Positions 46,601-56,505 are shown, numbered from the stretch's first letter. The stretch: DNA of 64,000 nt from Piscicola geometra (GCA_943735955.1 CALSEQ010000033.1:1241001-1305000); one strand, 5' to 3'. The notes: generated from the letters alone by a model not told the origin. A program made the numbers and translations.

Positions 46601-47736
46601 AATGAAATTTGTAAAATGAAATTTGTAAAATGAAATTTGTAAAATGAAATTTGTAAAATGAAATTTGTAAAATGAAATTTGTAAAATGAAATTTGTAAAA
46701 TGAAATTTGTAAAATGAACTTTGTAAAATGAACTTTGTAAAATGAAATTTGTAAAATGAAATTTGTAAAATGAAATTTGTAAAATGAAATTTGTAAAATG
46801 AAATTTGTAAAATGAAATTTGTAAAATGAAATTTGTAAAATGAAATTTGTAAAATGAAATTTGTAAAATGAAATTTGTAAAATGAAATTTGTAAAATGAA
46901 ATTTGTAAAATGAAATTTGTAAAATGAAATTTGTAAAATGAAATTTGTAAAATGAAATTTGTAAAATGAAATTTGTAAAATGAAATTTGTAAAATGAAAT
47001 TTGTAAAATGAAATTTGTAAAATGAAATTTGTAAAATGAAATTTGTAAAATGAAATTTGTAAAATGAAATTTGTAAAATGAAATTTGTAAAATGAAATTT
47101 GTAAAATGAAATTTGTAAAATGAAATTTGTAAAATGAAATTTGTAAAATGAAATTTGTAAAATGAAATTTGTAAAATGAAATTTGTAAAATGAAATTTGT
47201 AAAATGAAATTTGTAAAATGAAATTTGTAAAATGAAATTTGTAAAATGAAATTTGTAAAATGAAATTTGTAAAATGAAATTTGTAAAATGAAATTTGTAA
47301 AATGAAATTTGTAAAATGAAATTTGTAAAATGAAATTTGTAAAATGAAATTTGTAAAATGAAATTTGTAAAATGAAATTTGTAAAATGAAATTTGTAAAA
47401 TGAAATTTGTAAAATGAAATTTGTAAAATGAAATTTGTAAAATGAAATTTGTAAAATGAAATTTGTAAAATGAAATTTGTAAAATGAAATTTGTAAAATG
47501 AAATTTGTAAAATGAAGTTTGTAAAATGAAATTTGTAAAATGAAATTTGTAAAATGAAATTTGTAAAATGAAATTTGTAAAATGAAATTTGTAAAATGAA
47601 ATTTGTAAAATGAAATTTGTAAAATGAAATTTGTAAAATGAAATTTGTAAAATGAAATTTGTAAAATGAAATTTGTAAAATGAAGTTTGTAAAATGAAAT
47701 TTGTAAAATGAAATTTGTAAAATGAAATTTGTAAAA
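19681..47736. repeat. 14-bp satellite array (family B), about 2,004 copies
   Basis: This is a tandem array of TGAAATTTGTAAAA. The G of TGAAA falls in the same 14-bp phase at every landmark I tested: 19,682, 21,488, 24,750, 26,710, 27,186, 30,490, 37,896, 42,292, 45,974 and 47,724. The 28,042 bp between the first and last equals exactly 2,003 units. Variation is by substitution: TAAAATTT, GTGAAATG, AAAAGGAAA, AAATTCG, GAACTTT, GAAGTTT, GAATTTT, AAACG and AAATTTTT. The reverse strand is free of stops in all frames of the consensus, so a long open frame entering from 47,948 runs about 2.8 kb into it. I do not call that a gene. Confidence 0.98.
32201..35739. repeat. 1,988-bp higher-order duplication in family B
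   Basis: A chain of rare variants is repeated with a constant offset of 1,988 bp, which is 142 monomers. The pairs are AAACTTG (32,201 and 34,189), the doubled GTGAAATG (32,751 and 34,739), AATTTCTAAAA (32,831 and 34,819), AAATTTTTAAAACG (33,011 and 34,999), AAATTCG (33,100 and 35,088) and TAAAGTTTG (33,751 and 35,739). The AAACG landmark also returns at 39,255, 304 monomers after the second copy, so longer-range copies exist too. Confidence 0.85.
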
Positions 47737-49180
<1,444 letters not shown>

Positions 49181-49187
49181 AATACTA

Positions 49188-49347
49188 ACATTTAGTTATT
49201 CATACATTTTTAAATAACGTTATTTTTTTTGTTATGACATTTATTAAAAACTTGCATTCTTTGAGTTTTTTTACATTTAGTTATTCATACATGTTTAAAT
49301 AACGTTATTTTTTTATGACATTCATTAAAAATTTGCATTCCTTTAGT
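49188..49347. repeat. Imperfect tandem duplication, about 85-bp offset
   Basis: ACATTTAGTTATTCATAC begins at 49,188 and again at 49,273. Both copies continue through an AATAACGTTATTTTTT stretch to TTGCATTC. It lies in the 3' non-coding part of the preceding hAT relic. The copies differ by a few substitutions and short T-run length changes. Confidence 0.85.
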
Positions 49348-49409
49348 TGCTTTACTGTGTCATCTATGTGCACGCTGATGCGGCCCTTGGCGCCTGGGAC
49401 TCAGTAATT

Positions 49410-49444
49410 TTGGCCCTCAGGCTGAAAAAGGTTGTGCACCCCAG
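49410..49444 (+). mobile_element. 3' terminal inverted repeat of the hAT relic
   Basis: TGGCCCTCAGGCTGAAAAAG followed by GTTGTGCACCCC matches the well-known terminal type of this hAT lineage, whose outer end read inward is a CAGGGGTGCACAACC-like sequence. The other end is absent, lost where the satellite now lies. No target duplication can be assigned. Confidence 0.7.
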
Positions 49445-49499
49445 GTGTATATGAATCGAAAGCCCGAGAAGATTTGGCTTCCATTCATTAATTCACAAA

Positions 49500-49745
49500 T
49501 AAATGCAGGCGTATCTTGCAGAGCCTAGAATCAACAAAACATCCAGTATTTTTGCGTATTGGCATTGCAGCCAATATTCATGTCTTAAGCCTGCTGCTCG
49601 AAAATACTTATCTGCACCCCAACAAGTGTGGCTAGCGAGCAACTATTTAGTTCTGCAGGGCAAATCTACGCAGATCGTCGCAGCAACCTTCTTGGTGAAA
49701 ATGTTTAAAAACAGTTATTTCTTGCTTACAATATTCGTTTAATTG
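49500..49745 (+). pseudogene. ZBED-like hAT transposase, C-terminal fragment
   Basis: The first frame reads AYLAEPRI, a tyrosine-tryptophan pair, and AARKYLSAP. After a one-base shift near 49,616 the next frame reads PTSVASEQLFSSAGQIYADR and then a LLGENV segment. This is the conserved C-terminal dimerisation region of ZBED1/4-like (Ac-type) hAT transposases. The lineage differs from the relic just upstream. Everything N-terminal is missing. It is most probably a 5'-deleted copy. Confidence 0.85.
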
Positions 49746-49817
49746 GATTTACTTATTAAACTGGCATTGTCATCCTTAAATACTATTTTTTGTTTTTAAT
49801 AAAAGTTGGGAAAAATT

Positions 49818-49913
49818 TCAGTTTCGGCTTCGGTTTCGGCCAAAAATCTGATTACAATTTCGGTTTAATTTGGTTTCGGCCGAAATAAAAATATCTGTTT
49901 CGGTCGGTCTCTA
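49818..49913 (+). mobile_element. 3' terminal region of the ZBED-type hAT
   Basis: The segment has repeated TTTCGG-type subterminal motifs (TTCGGCTTCGGTTTCGGCC near 49,820, TTTCGGCCGAAA near 49,873) and ends with GTTTCGGTCGGTCTCTA at 49,897-49,913. Such CGGTTTCGG clusters and a terminus reading TAGAGACCGACC inward are usual for this hAT group. No matching 5' end is seen. Confidence 0.65.
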
Positions 49914-50109
49914 ATGTGAACGGAATTTTTCAACATTGTCCAAAACCATCTAATTTGAAAGCTAAAACTCTTGACGGTTTAACCCGTGTGAAAAGCCATG
50001 AAGAATGATTCAAAAACAATGACTTACTTCAATACTTTCATTTCAATAAATACTTGAAATTTAAATCGTGTTTTTTTATTTTGTAAAAGAAATATATTCT
50101 GACTTTCAA

Positions 50110-50326
50110 ATAATAAACTTCAAAAAATGTTAGGACTAGCAAGTTTGGGACCGGTGAAAACAGTAGCAAAAATAAATAAATTAACACAAATATTTTTTTT
50201 GGGAGTGGGTCGAGAGCGGGTCAAAAAATTTCGGGACCGGGAATCGAGTTGCGGGAACGGGACGGGAAAAGAAAATTCGAGAAAAGAACGCGACCGAAAA
50301 TGAAAAATTGTCCTTGTCCGACCTCT
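50110..50326 (-). mobile_element. Possible end of another hAT-like element
   Basis: Read on the minus strand it starts TAGAGGTCGGACAAGGAC at 50,326 and continues into a GC-rich subterminal region with repeated CCCGTCCCG, CCCGGTCCCG and CCACTCCC motifs. Its terminus resembles that of the ZBED-type hAT just upstream (TAGAG then a GACC/GTCGG run). No coding sequence or opposite end was found, so the inner boundary is a guess. Confidence 0.4.
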
Positions 50327-50481
50327 ACTCTGAAACATAACTTTTGTGGACGGTATTGTTATTTTGGATAAAGAATGAGAGTGAGCAAAAAGACAACTAT
50401 TTATGAGTTTAAAACTAAGGAAGGCAGTGGAATAATGCGTCTTCAAGAAGGAGTTTTGAATAATGTGGAAGGTTTCAAGTT

Positions 50482-50795
50482 TCATTACAATCTGGTTTTC
50501 GTTCAGGCCATAACTGTGAATCGTCTCTCTTGAAACTTTATAATGACCTCATTTATGCTTTTGATAATAAAAAATGCTCTGTACTTGTCTGCTTAGATTA
50601 TTCTGCCGCTTTTGATACTGTTGACCACTCGTTACTACTACTATTACTCAAAGATAAGTTAAATATTAATGATTCTATGTTTTTATGGATTAAGTCATAT
50701 TTATCTAATAGATCTGTTTATGTTTCTTTAAATCACTGTACCTCTAACCCATCAACTTACTCATATGATGTTTCTCAAGGCTCTATTCTTGGTCC
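50482..50795 (+). pseudogene. Outer CR1/L2-like LINE reverse transcriptase, segment 1
   Basis: The translation carries reverse transcriptase motifs in order: QSGFRSGHNCESSLL, the catalytic-region LDYSAAFDTVDH, a WIKSYLSNRS segment, and SQGSILGP just before the break at 50,795. These are characteristic of CR1/L2-type non-LTR retrotransposons. The copy is 5' truncated. The frame is interrupted by the MITE at 50,796 and resumes at 51,944. With segments 2 and 3 it forms one element split by two insertions. Confidence 0.9.
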
Positions 50796-51943
50796 CAGTA
50801 GCGCAACCAGGGGGTGTTGGGGGAGGGGCTCAAGTCCTCCTGGACCAATTCGAAGGGTCTCGCAATTTTGCGAAAATCGATGAGTTTTTTTGGTAATGAA
50901 TTTTTCAATATGCCATAGAAAAATGATATTTTCTCTGGATGGCCATCGGGTCTTTATCTCACGAAACATTTCATATATCAACACAGAACATAAAGATCCC
51001 ACCAAAATAACACTAATATGTTACGAATTAGAGCACCACTAGACTCTTGAATCTTCACACTTTTCATATGTAAATTTTTCCAGCCATGACAAGTATTTAA
51101 AGAATAACTCAGGTAGACAAAATAACTCTCGAGCTTTCAGAATTATTATTAATTTAATTACAACAAAGCAAAATATTTAACGTGAACTACAACAGCACTC
51201 ATAAACTATCGTGCTGTTTCAAAGACGACACTGATGACGAATGTTATCTTTTTTTAAATTTTATAATCAATCTATGAGAGGTTGAAAAATTATAGTTTAT
51301 TCGATAAAAGCTTCAAGTGTGGAGCATTTGCGGTTTGGAATTTTTTTCGAAATATAAAAATCAACATTCTTCTACAAAATTCGACTTTTAAATTTAATTT
51401 AATAAATTTCATCATATGTTAACATTAAAATAATAATTGTATCAGTTTTATAATAACTATTGTAATGAATGACTAGGTTTATTAAAAATCTTATGAAATC
51501 ATATTACGTCGAAGTTGTGAAAACGCACCATCGATTTTTAAAAGCATTGAAAACTTGTTACAAATTATTTTGAATTTAAAAATTTAATTCAAGTATTAAC
51601 TATCTTTTCACCCTGAAATTAAAACTAAATTTGTATAAAAATACTAAAATCGAACGAAAAAATTGAACAATTATCTAAGCGAGAAAAGATTGTTTTGAGA
51701 AATTTTAAATGTGAACAGGAAATAAAAGATTATCTATAAAAAATATTGAAATTTGAAATTTAACTTATGAAATAAAAATGTAACATTTATTTTACAAAGT
51801 ATGTGAAAAAACTCGGTATTAAAACAGCAAGAAAATATAAAAATTAATGTTGCAAAAACGCATCAGCGGCGGTAAATGTGTTAAACAATTAATTTTTTTA
51901 AACTAAATTTGAGCTTCCCAGCATTTTTGCTGGTTGCGCCCCG
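50796..51943. mobile_element. 1,148-bp hAT-type MITE inserted in the LINE
   Basis: The left end reads CAGTAGCGCAACCAG and the right end CTGGTTGCGCCCCG, giving a perfect 10-bp inverted core GCGCAACCAG. It is flanked by an 8-bp near-perfect duplication, CTTGGTCC (50,788-50,795) and CTTGGTTC (51,944-51,951). The 8-bp duplication and the CA-starting ends point to hAT mobilisation. The interior is AT-rich and holds no transposase, so it would depend on another element. Removing it rejoins the reverse transcriptase motifs SQGSILGP and YVSGLSSV, which confirms the boundaries. Confidence 0.8.
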
Positions 51944-52463
51944 CTTGGTTCTTGTTCTTCATCTCTACGTATCTGGACTATCTTCTGTCATTTCCTCTCA
52001 TTCTCTCAACTCCCTATCCTATGCTGACGATTCGCAGTTTTATGTCAGCTTCGATATATCATCTTATAATACTGTTATGTCATCTATATCTTCATGTCTA
52101 TTATCTATTGAAAAATGGTCTAGTTCAATGTCTTCAAAATTGAAACTACTAAAATTTGAACCTATATTTTTTGATAAAATGATCATGTAATTTTTCCTCT
52201 CATGTTTCATCTAATCATATTCGTAGCTTAGGATTTATTTTTGACTCAAAATTAACTTTATCAAACCAAATTCTATCTTGCTATTTTCTTCTCAGACGTA
52301 TCCGACAATTATTACCTTACTTAGATGACCCTTCTTTAAAGATGTTAGTCTCTGCACTTGTCTTATCTCGAATTGACTATTGTAATTCACTCTATTATAA
52401 TTTACCTGAAAGTAATTTAAACACATTAAATGAAGTATTTATTTATGCATCTAGAGTCGTTAC
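51944..52463 (+). pseudogene. Outer CR1/L2-like LINE reverse transcriptase, segment 2
   Basis: The reading resumes with YVSGLSSVISSH and LSYADDSQFYVSF, the YADD box of the active site. Downstream, in shifted frames, come IRSLGFIFDSKLTLS, LRRIRQLLPYLDDPSLKML, LVLSRIDYCNSLYYNLP and ASRVVT, the usual order of the CR1/L2 C-terminal region. Frameshifts and stops near 52,165-52,190 show decay. It is cut at 52,463 by an antisense LINE insertion and continues at 55,048. Confidence 0.88.
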
Positions 52464-53101
52464 TCCTATTTATTTATTTATTTTTTTTAACAACAACAAC
52501 AATTCGTTTATTTGCAAGCAAATAAGTTTAGAAATCGAAGCAAAGAAATGCTTGTATGACCTCCTAGAAAAATAAAATAATACATTAACTTCTTAAGCAG
52601 ATTAAAAGAATTGTTAATAATAACAAATGTTTTCATTGATTTACAAAATAAATTAATTAAAGTGATTGGAAATTATAAGTGGTTTAATTATTTTTTTTCA
52701 ATTAAGGGTGTATATTCTTCAAATTCAATGGTAATCTGTTCCAGAGTTGGAGCCCTGCATTGATAGAAATTGGTTCTTGGTGTTTGTAAGTAGTAGACTT
52801 AATTCTTAATGTTCGTGTGCAGTTGGATGTGAAAGAATGTACTAAATGTGTAAAATAGGAGGATGTGTTTTTTATTATAAGTTTATGAAAAATAATATAG
52901 GTTTATAACTGATTGATTGTTAAAATTTGAGCTGGAGGATACAGATGAGATATGTGGTCATGAGAGTGTAATTTAAACAGGACTCTAAGAAAATTATTTT
53001 TATAACATTTAAAGAAAGATTACTGGTTATATAAATAGCTAAGAATTTTGTATAATCGACTCTCTCTATACTATAAGAATCAATTATAAGTGTATAATTA
53101 A
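52464..53101 (-). pseudogene. Nested antisense LINE, 3' part with (AAAT)n tail
   Basis: On the minus strand the segment holds a degraded C-terminal reverse transcriptase region: a VDYTKFLAIYI-like stretch near 53,050, and in another frame a TRTLRIKSTTYKHQEP stretch followed by GLQLWNRLPLNLKN near 52,730-52,830. It ends at 52,464-52,488 in a poly-A-like (AAAT)n tail read antisense. It lies inside the outer LINE and is flanked by an 8-bp duplication, GTCGTTAC (52,456-52,463) and GTCATTAC (55,040-55,047). The piggyBac at 53,102 splits it. Confidence 0.75.
53098..53101. repeat. TTAA target duplication, left
   Basis: TTAA directly precedes the piggyBac end CCCATTAACGCA. The matching TTAA is at 54,827-54,830. 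Duplication of TTAA is diagnostic of piggyBac insertion. Confidence 0.85.
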
Positions 53102-53116
53102 CCCATTAACGCATAC

Positions 53117-53134
53117 TGTCCTTTTTTAAGGACA
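53117..53134. promoter_or_regulatory. Subterminal palindrome copy 1 in piggyBac
   Basis: TGTCCTTTTTTAAGGACA follows GCATAC. Related copies are at 53,464-53,481 (inverted relative to its TGCATA flank) and 54,678-54,695. Position near both element ends suggests a transposase-binding or structural role. That is inference. Confidence 0.6.
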
Positions 53135-53463
53135 GCAATAAAAAGTTTTTTTAATAATAGTTATCTTGATTATATTTATTATCTTTGCAGCTAATCCTGT
53201 CCTATATAAACTGAAGTCTTTGTTAAAAATTTTTTTGTGATTTGAAATTGATAGATTGTTTCGATATTCTGATTTTTCAAGGCGATAACTAAATTTTTTG
53301 TGTTTTTGTCATGGCTCATGAAAAAAAGTTAGTTATAATTTTATTTAATGTCTACCATTCATAATGTATAATAATATTTCATTGTTATTCATTCTTATAT
53401 CTTTATTTAAAATAAATTTTATTTTACATGTAATATTATTTCCAAAAACTGTGTTTTATTGAG

Positions 53464-53481
53464 TGTCCTTTTTTAAGGACA
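53464..53481. promoter_or_regulatory. Subterminal palindrome copy 2 in piggyBac
   Basis: TGTCCTTTTTTAAGGACA is followed by CTATGCAG, so read on the minus strand it has the same TGCATAG lead-in as the other copies. It lies just upstream of the transposase reading frame, where it could also influence transcription. Confidence 0.6.
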
Positions 53482-53497
53482 CTATGCAGTAATACTG

Positions 53498-54384
53498 ATG
53501 GTAAAAACAATTATTTTCAGATTCGCTCTTCATGAAGTCCTTAGTATTTTGGAAGATGACAATGATTTCTTTTCAGCAGATATAGTCATGATTCCTCCTA
53601 CTGACCCAAACTGCTCTGATGAGGATAGTGGACCCGAGGATGGTGAAGGTACTCTAGATAATTTATCAAGAAACCAGCTAAATGCAGAAGCAGAAATAGT
53701 AATTTCCAAAATTGGGGAAGAGAAAACCACTATAAGTAGAGAAGAAACTGCTGTAAAAAGGCCAGCTAAAAAAATTAAAATTGATCGGAGATGGACCAAA
53801 AAAGACATTACTACTGGATTATTGGCAGATAATAGTTCAGAGGACAAACCAAATTTAGAAAACATGTCTCCTCTCACATTGTTTAATTTATTTTTGGATG
53901 TACCAGTCATCAAGCTAATAACAGACATGTCAAATTTATATGCCAGCCAAAAACTAAAACAGCTGAATGCTACTGAAAATGAATATAGAGTGGTGCTGGC
54001 TATACTCATGCTTTCAGGTTATGTTCCTTTGGCAAACCGCAGGATGTACTGGGAACAGAGCGACGATGTACACAATCTAGCTGTAAGCAATGCTATGACT
54101 GTCAACAGATTTGAAGAGTTATTAAGATATTTGCATTGCAATGACAACGAGAAAATTAATAAGTTAGACAAGATGGCCAAAGTGCGTCCATTATTTGATG
54201 CTATGAATGAAAGATTTCTCAAATTTTGGCCCAAAGAAAGTGGTGGTGGCCTTTATTTGGTTTTTTAATTGATGCCTCTGTCCACAATGCCTGGTGCATT
54301 TTTAAAAAGTATAATAAAAATGAAAAATTTACATGTGTGCAGTTTAGACGTCAGGTTGTGAAATCAATTCTAGGCCAAATTGAT
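53498..54384 (+). pseudogene. piggyBac transposase relic, N-terminal domain plus C-terminal joint
   Basis: The frame from 53,498 opens with an acidic N-terminal region (FALHEVLSILEDD, then SDEDSGPEDGEG) and the DDE_Tnp_1_7 N-terminal domain, with MSPLTLFNLFLD, LAILMLSGYVPL, MYWEQ and NRFEELLRYLHCNDN. Near 54,225 it jumps, with a frame change, to KWWWPLFGFLIDASVHNAW and FRRQVVKSILGQ, which belong to the end of that domain. The central segment with the catalytic aspartates is missing, so the protein cannot be active. A TTATTTTCAG at 53,511-53,520 may be a splice acceptor, so the true start could lie in an upstream exon. The last base precedes a GTGAGT donor. Confidence 0.88.
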
Positions 54385-54450
54385 GTGAGTTTTTATTATT
54401 ATTCATGTTAAACTGAAATATTTATAATTTTTTCATATGGTTTCAAACAG
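54385..54450 (+). other. Predicted intron in the piggyBac transposase relic
   Basis: GTGAGT at 54,385 and TTTCAAACAG ending at 54,450 enclose 66 bp. Reading on across this span keeps the codon phase (phase 0) and connects FRRQVVKSILGQID with the downstream zinc-finger exon. Confidence 0.7.
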
Positions 54451-54654
54451 ATCAAAAAAGAAAAAAAAGGATCCATGAATTTAGCTAAAAGCGTGATTGC
54501 AGATGTCCGATACGATGGAAAAGATCATTTTATTGGTAAAATTGAAGATGGCCAAAAAAGATGCAAGCAATGTGGAAAGAAAGTGGAAAAGAAATGCCTT
54601 AAATGTAATGTAGCTTTACATTTGGAGTGCTTCAGCATCTACCACGAATCGTGA
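54451..54654 (+). pseudogene. piggyBac transposase, C-terminal cysteine-rich exon
   Basis: The exon encodes GKIEDGQKRCKQCGKKVEKK followed by a second CxxC and a HLECFSIYH ending, then TGA at 54,652. This C-x2-C, C-x2-C, H-x2-C-x3-YH pattern is the cysteine-rich DNA-binding domain at the C-terminus of piggyBac transposases, which contacts the element ends. The domain looks intact although the protein it belongs to is not. A retained DNA-binding tail could in principle still recognise element ends, but expression is unknown. Confidence 0.85.
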
Positions 54655-54677
54655 TTACCGTCGGTAGCAATGCATAG

Positions 54678-54695
54678 CGTCCTTTTTTAAGGACA
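54678..54695. promoter_or_regulatory. Subterminal palindrome copy 3 in piggyBac
   Basis: CGTCCTTTTTTAAGGACA is preceded by TGCATAG. It has the same orientation as copy 1 and lies shortly after the transposase stop codon. Confidence 0.55.
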
Positions 54696-54826
54696 TTTTT
54701 TATTTTCATCATAACTTTTTTTGTATAAAATATTTCAGACTAATTTTTTGATTTTATTTGTTAGAATCGGGTTTTCAATAAAATGTTAAAAAATTAATTA
54801 ATTCCTTTGAGTCATGCGTTAATGGG

Positions 54827-55039
54827 TTAATAATGTTTGTTTTTATTTTAGGGTCAAAAAGAATGCTGCATGTTTTTGCATAATTGATTTTGAGTTGGTT
54901 GTCAATTGTCCATTGATGTACCAAATTAAGAAAAGCTTTTAAAATAAGATTATTAACATTTGTGTCTTGGAACAATGTCGTCAGCATAAAGGCCAAATTT
55001 GGCAATTTCAGAAAGATTCATTAAATCATTAACATAAAT
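54827..55039 (-). pseudogene. Nested antisense LINE, reverse transcriptase YADD part
   Basis: On the minus strand this reads DLMNLSEIAKFGLYADDIV, the active-site box of a non-LTR reverse transcriptase. In another frame it gives LNLVHQWTIDNQLKINYAKT followed by CSILFDPK, the segment that normally follows the YADD box. It is the 5' end of the same nested LINE whose 3' part is at 52,464-53,101, so the copy is strongly 5' truncated, as is usual for LINEs. The outer LINE resumes after the GTCATTAC duplication. Confidence 0.8.
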
Positions 55040-55047
55040 GTCATTAC

Positions 55048-55392
55048 CACATGACACCTTCTTTCATCTTATTACATTGGCTCCCCATCAAATGTATGAT
55101 TATATTTAAATTCTGTGTTTTAATGTTTAAATTAAAAAACTCCCCAGTATCCCCAATATACTTCAAATCATTAATATCTCACCCTCATAGAAGTAATTTA
55201 AGATCATCCACTCAAAACCATATATTCATCCCTTCCATTATTAACTCTTTTGCTAAACGTTCTTTCCATTATGCAGGTCCATATATTTGGAACTCATTAT
55301 CTCCTTATTTAATTACTTCTAATTCAATATTTACTTTTCGTAAGGATCTGAAGACATATCTGTTTAACAAATTTATTTACGAGCGCTCTTGA
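55048..55392 (+). pseudogene. Outer CR1/L2-like LINE, segment 3 (C-terminus)
   Basis: The translation begins MTPSFILLHWLPI and continues through SHPHRSNLRSS, the YAGPYIWNSLSPYL motif, FRKDLKTYLF and a stop at 55,390. This is the standard C-terminal end of CR1/L2 reverse transcriptase proteins. It is in a good state for about 110 residues. It continues segment 2 after removal of the 2.6-kb insertion. Confidence 0.9.
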
Positions 55393-55435
55393 TTTTGATG
55401 AAAAAGCGCTATAGAAATTTATTTGATCGATTGAT
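55393..55435 (+). repeat. 3' UTR and tail of the outer LINE
   Basis: AAGCGCTATAGAAATTTATT is followed by a short GATCGATTGATT tail. A GCGCTATA-type ending followed by short direct repeats is common at CR1/L2 3' ends and marks the end of this copy. Confidence 0.65.
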
Positions 55436-56455
55436 TCCTCCCTCCCCTTCTGTTGAATCTTGTTCACCAGTTCCTTTCCCCCCATCCCTCCGACCTATCT
55501 TTCTGAGACCCCCATCAGGAACACTCCTGCTCGTGCAACTTTCCCTCCACGTCCCATTCTGCTCATAACCTCCACACCTAATTTTTTTCCCAATTTGGCT
55601 ACACCTCTCCACCATTTAGATTTATTACCTATCTTCTCCACACATGCTCTCGTTCTTCCTACAATATCCTTCCCCTCTAATTCCCTTCAGCTTTTCTTTC
55701 ACAGAATTTACTCCAGGCTGTTTCACCATGTTCTACAACATTCCTAACACTAATCTCTACCCCCCATATCCATCTCCCAAACTTAGTCTAAAAACCTCTA
55801 ACTTCTTTTTCTCCTTAGCTGACAAACCAACTGCTGCAACACCATACATTAACTTTCCTACAATCAAACTTTTCCATGCCTCCCTGCCCACTCTCCGATC
55901 TTTTTGCTCTATATTTTACCATGCCGGTTAGGATTTCAACATTTTTCATCATTTCACTAAATTGATAAATCAACACCTCCCTTTTTTCTCCTTTAAGCCT
56001 TAATCCTAAATACCTCACCTCATCACATTTTCGTATGGTCCTACCTCTAATTACCCATTCTTGACATCCTTCCATTCCTGTATTACCAACCAGTTCTAAA
56101 ACTTCAGATTTTTCCTCGTTTAGTTTTATTCCATATTCCTCTAAAACATCCTCCAACACATACTATCCTCATATTAGCTTCATTTCCCGCCGTCAGCATA
56201 AAACATTCCTCCAAACCTCCACTTTTTCCTACTATCCTTCCTACCCATTTGATTATGTACCTTCATCACTACCCCTGTTCGATGGTTATCCAGGTCTGCT
56301 GCCACATTCCTGGTGTATAAATTGAAGAGAGTTGGAGATAAAGGACAACCCTGTCTAACTCCACTTGTGCACGTAACCCATTCTGTCTCTAAGTCGCCCA
56401 ACAAAAACCTCACTCTGTTTTTAACGCTAACAATACAAGAAGTTAAACACAAAAA
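55436..56455 (-). pseudogene. Antisense LINE reverse transcriptase relic
   Basis: The minus strand shows VRQGCPLSPTLFNLYTRNVA and FYADG (a mutated YADD active site) at 56,180-56,400. After a frame change it gives LEDVLEEYGIKLNEEKSEVL and RYLGLRLKGE at about 55,950-56,160. Traces of the thumb region continue to about 55,800 and weaker similarity further on. The loss of the second Asp and several frameshifts make it dead. It is a different LINE clade from the neighbouring CR1/L2 copy, judging by the VRQGCPLSPTLFNLY signature. The ends are approximate. Confidence 0.82.
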
Positions 56456-56487
56456 TTAATTTTTTATGTTAGAAACAACCCTCTCCT

Positions 56488-56505
56488 CCCCCCCCCCCCC
56501 CCCCC
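56488..56505. repeat. C18 homopolymer tract
   Basis: Eighteen consecutive C follow CTCTCCT, in strong contrast to the AT-rich surroundings. The exact length is prone to sequencing error. Confidence 0.9.

Larger units (their letters stand above)
53102..54826 (+). mobile_element. piggyBac-family element, 1,725 bp, internally deleted
   Basis: The ends are CCCATTAACGCAT on the left and ATGCGTTAATGGG on the right, perfect inverted repeats flanked by TTAA. The element carries both outer parts of a piggyBac transposase but lacks the catalytic centre, so it is a non-autonomous deletion derivative. It sits inside the antisense LINE, making it the third and youngest layer at this site. Three copies of a palindromic TGTCCTTTTTTAAGGACA-type motif lie near its ends. 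Confidence 0.92.

Noticed and set aside
1..47736. Telomeric or subtelomeric repeat
   Set aside because: Neither monomer resembles TTAGGG, TTAGG or other known telomere units, and there is no G-rich strand.
1..47736. CRISPR-like array
   Set aside because: The repeats are contiguous with no unique spacers, and the surrounding elements are eukaryotic.
50120..50485. Minus-strand 121-codon frame
   Set aside because: It spans a hAT-like end with GC-rich subterminal repeats. The Arg/Ser-rich part is a translation of those repeats.
53498..53520. 20-bp intron GTAAAAACAATTATTTTCAG at the piggyBac start
   Set aside because: It is too short for a spliceosomal intron. The acceptor may be real, but its donor would have to be further upstream.
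55460..55931. Two overlapping plus-strand frames of 95 codons
   Set aside because: They are antisense to a reverse transcriptase relic and show only Pro/Phe/Ser-rich low-complexity sequence.
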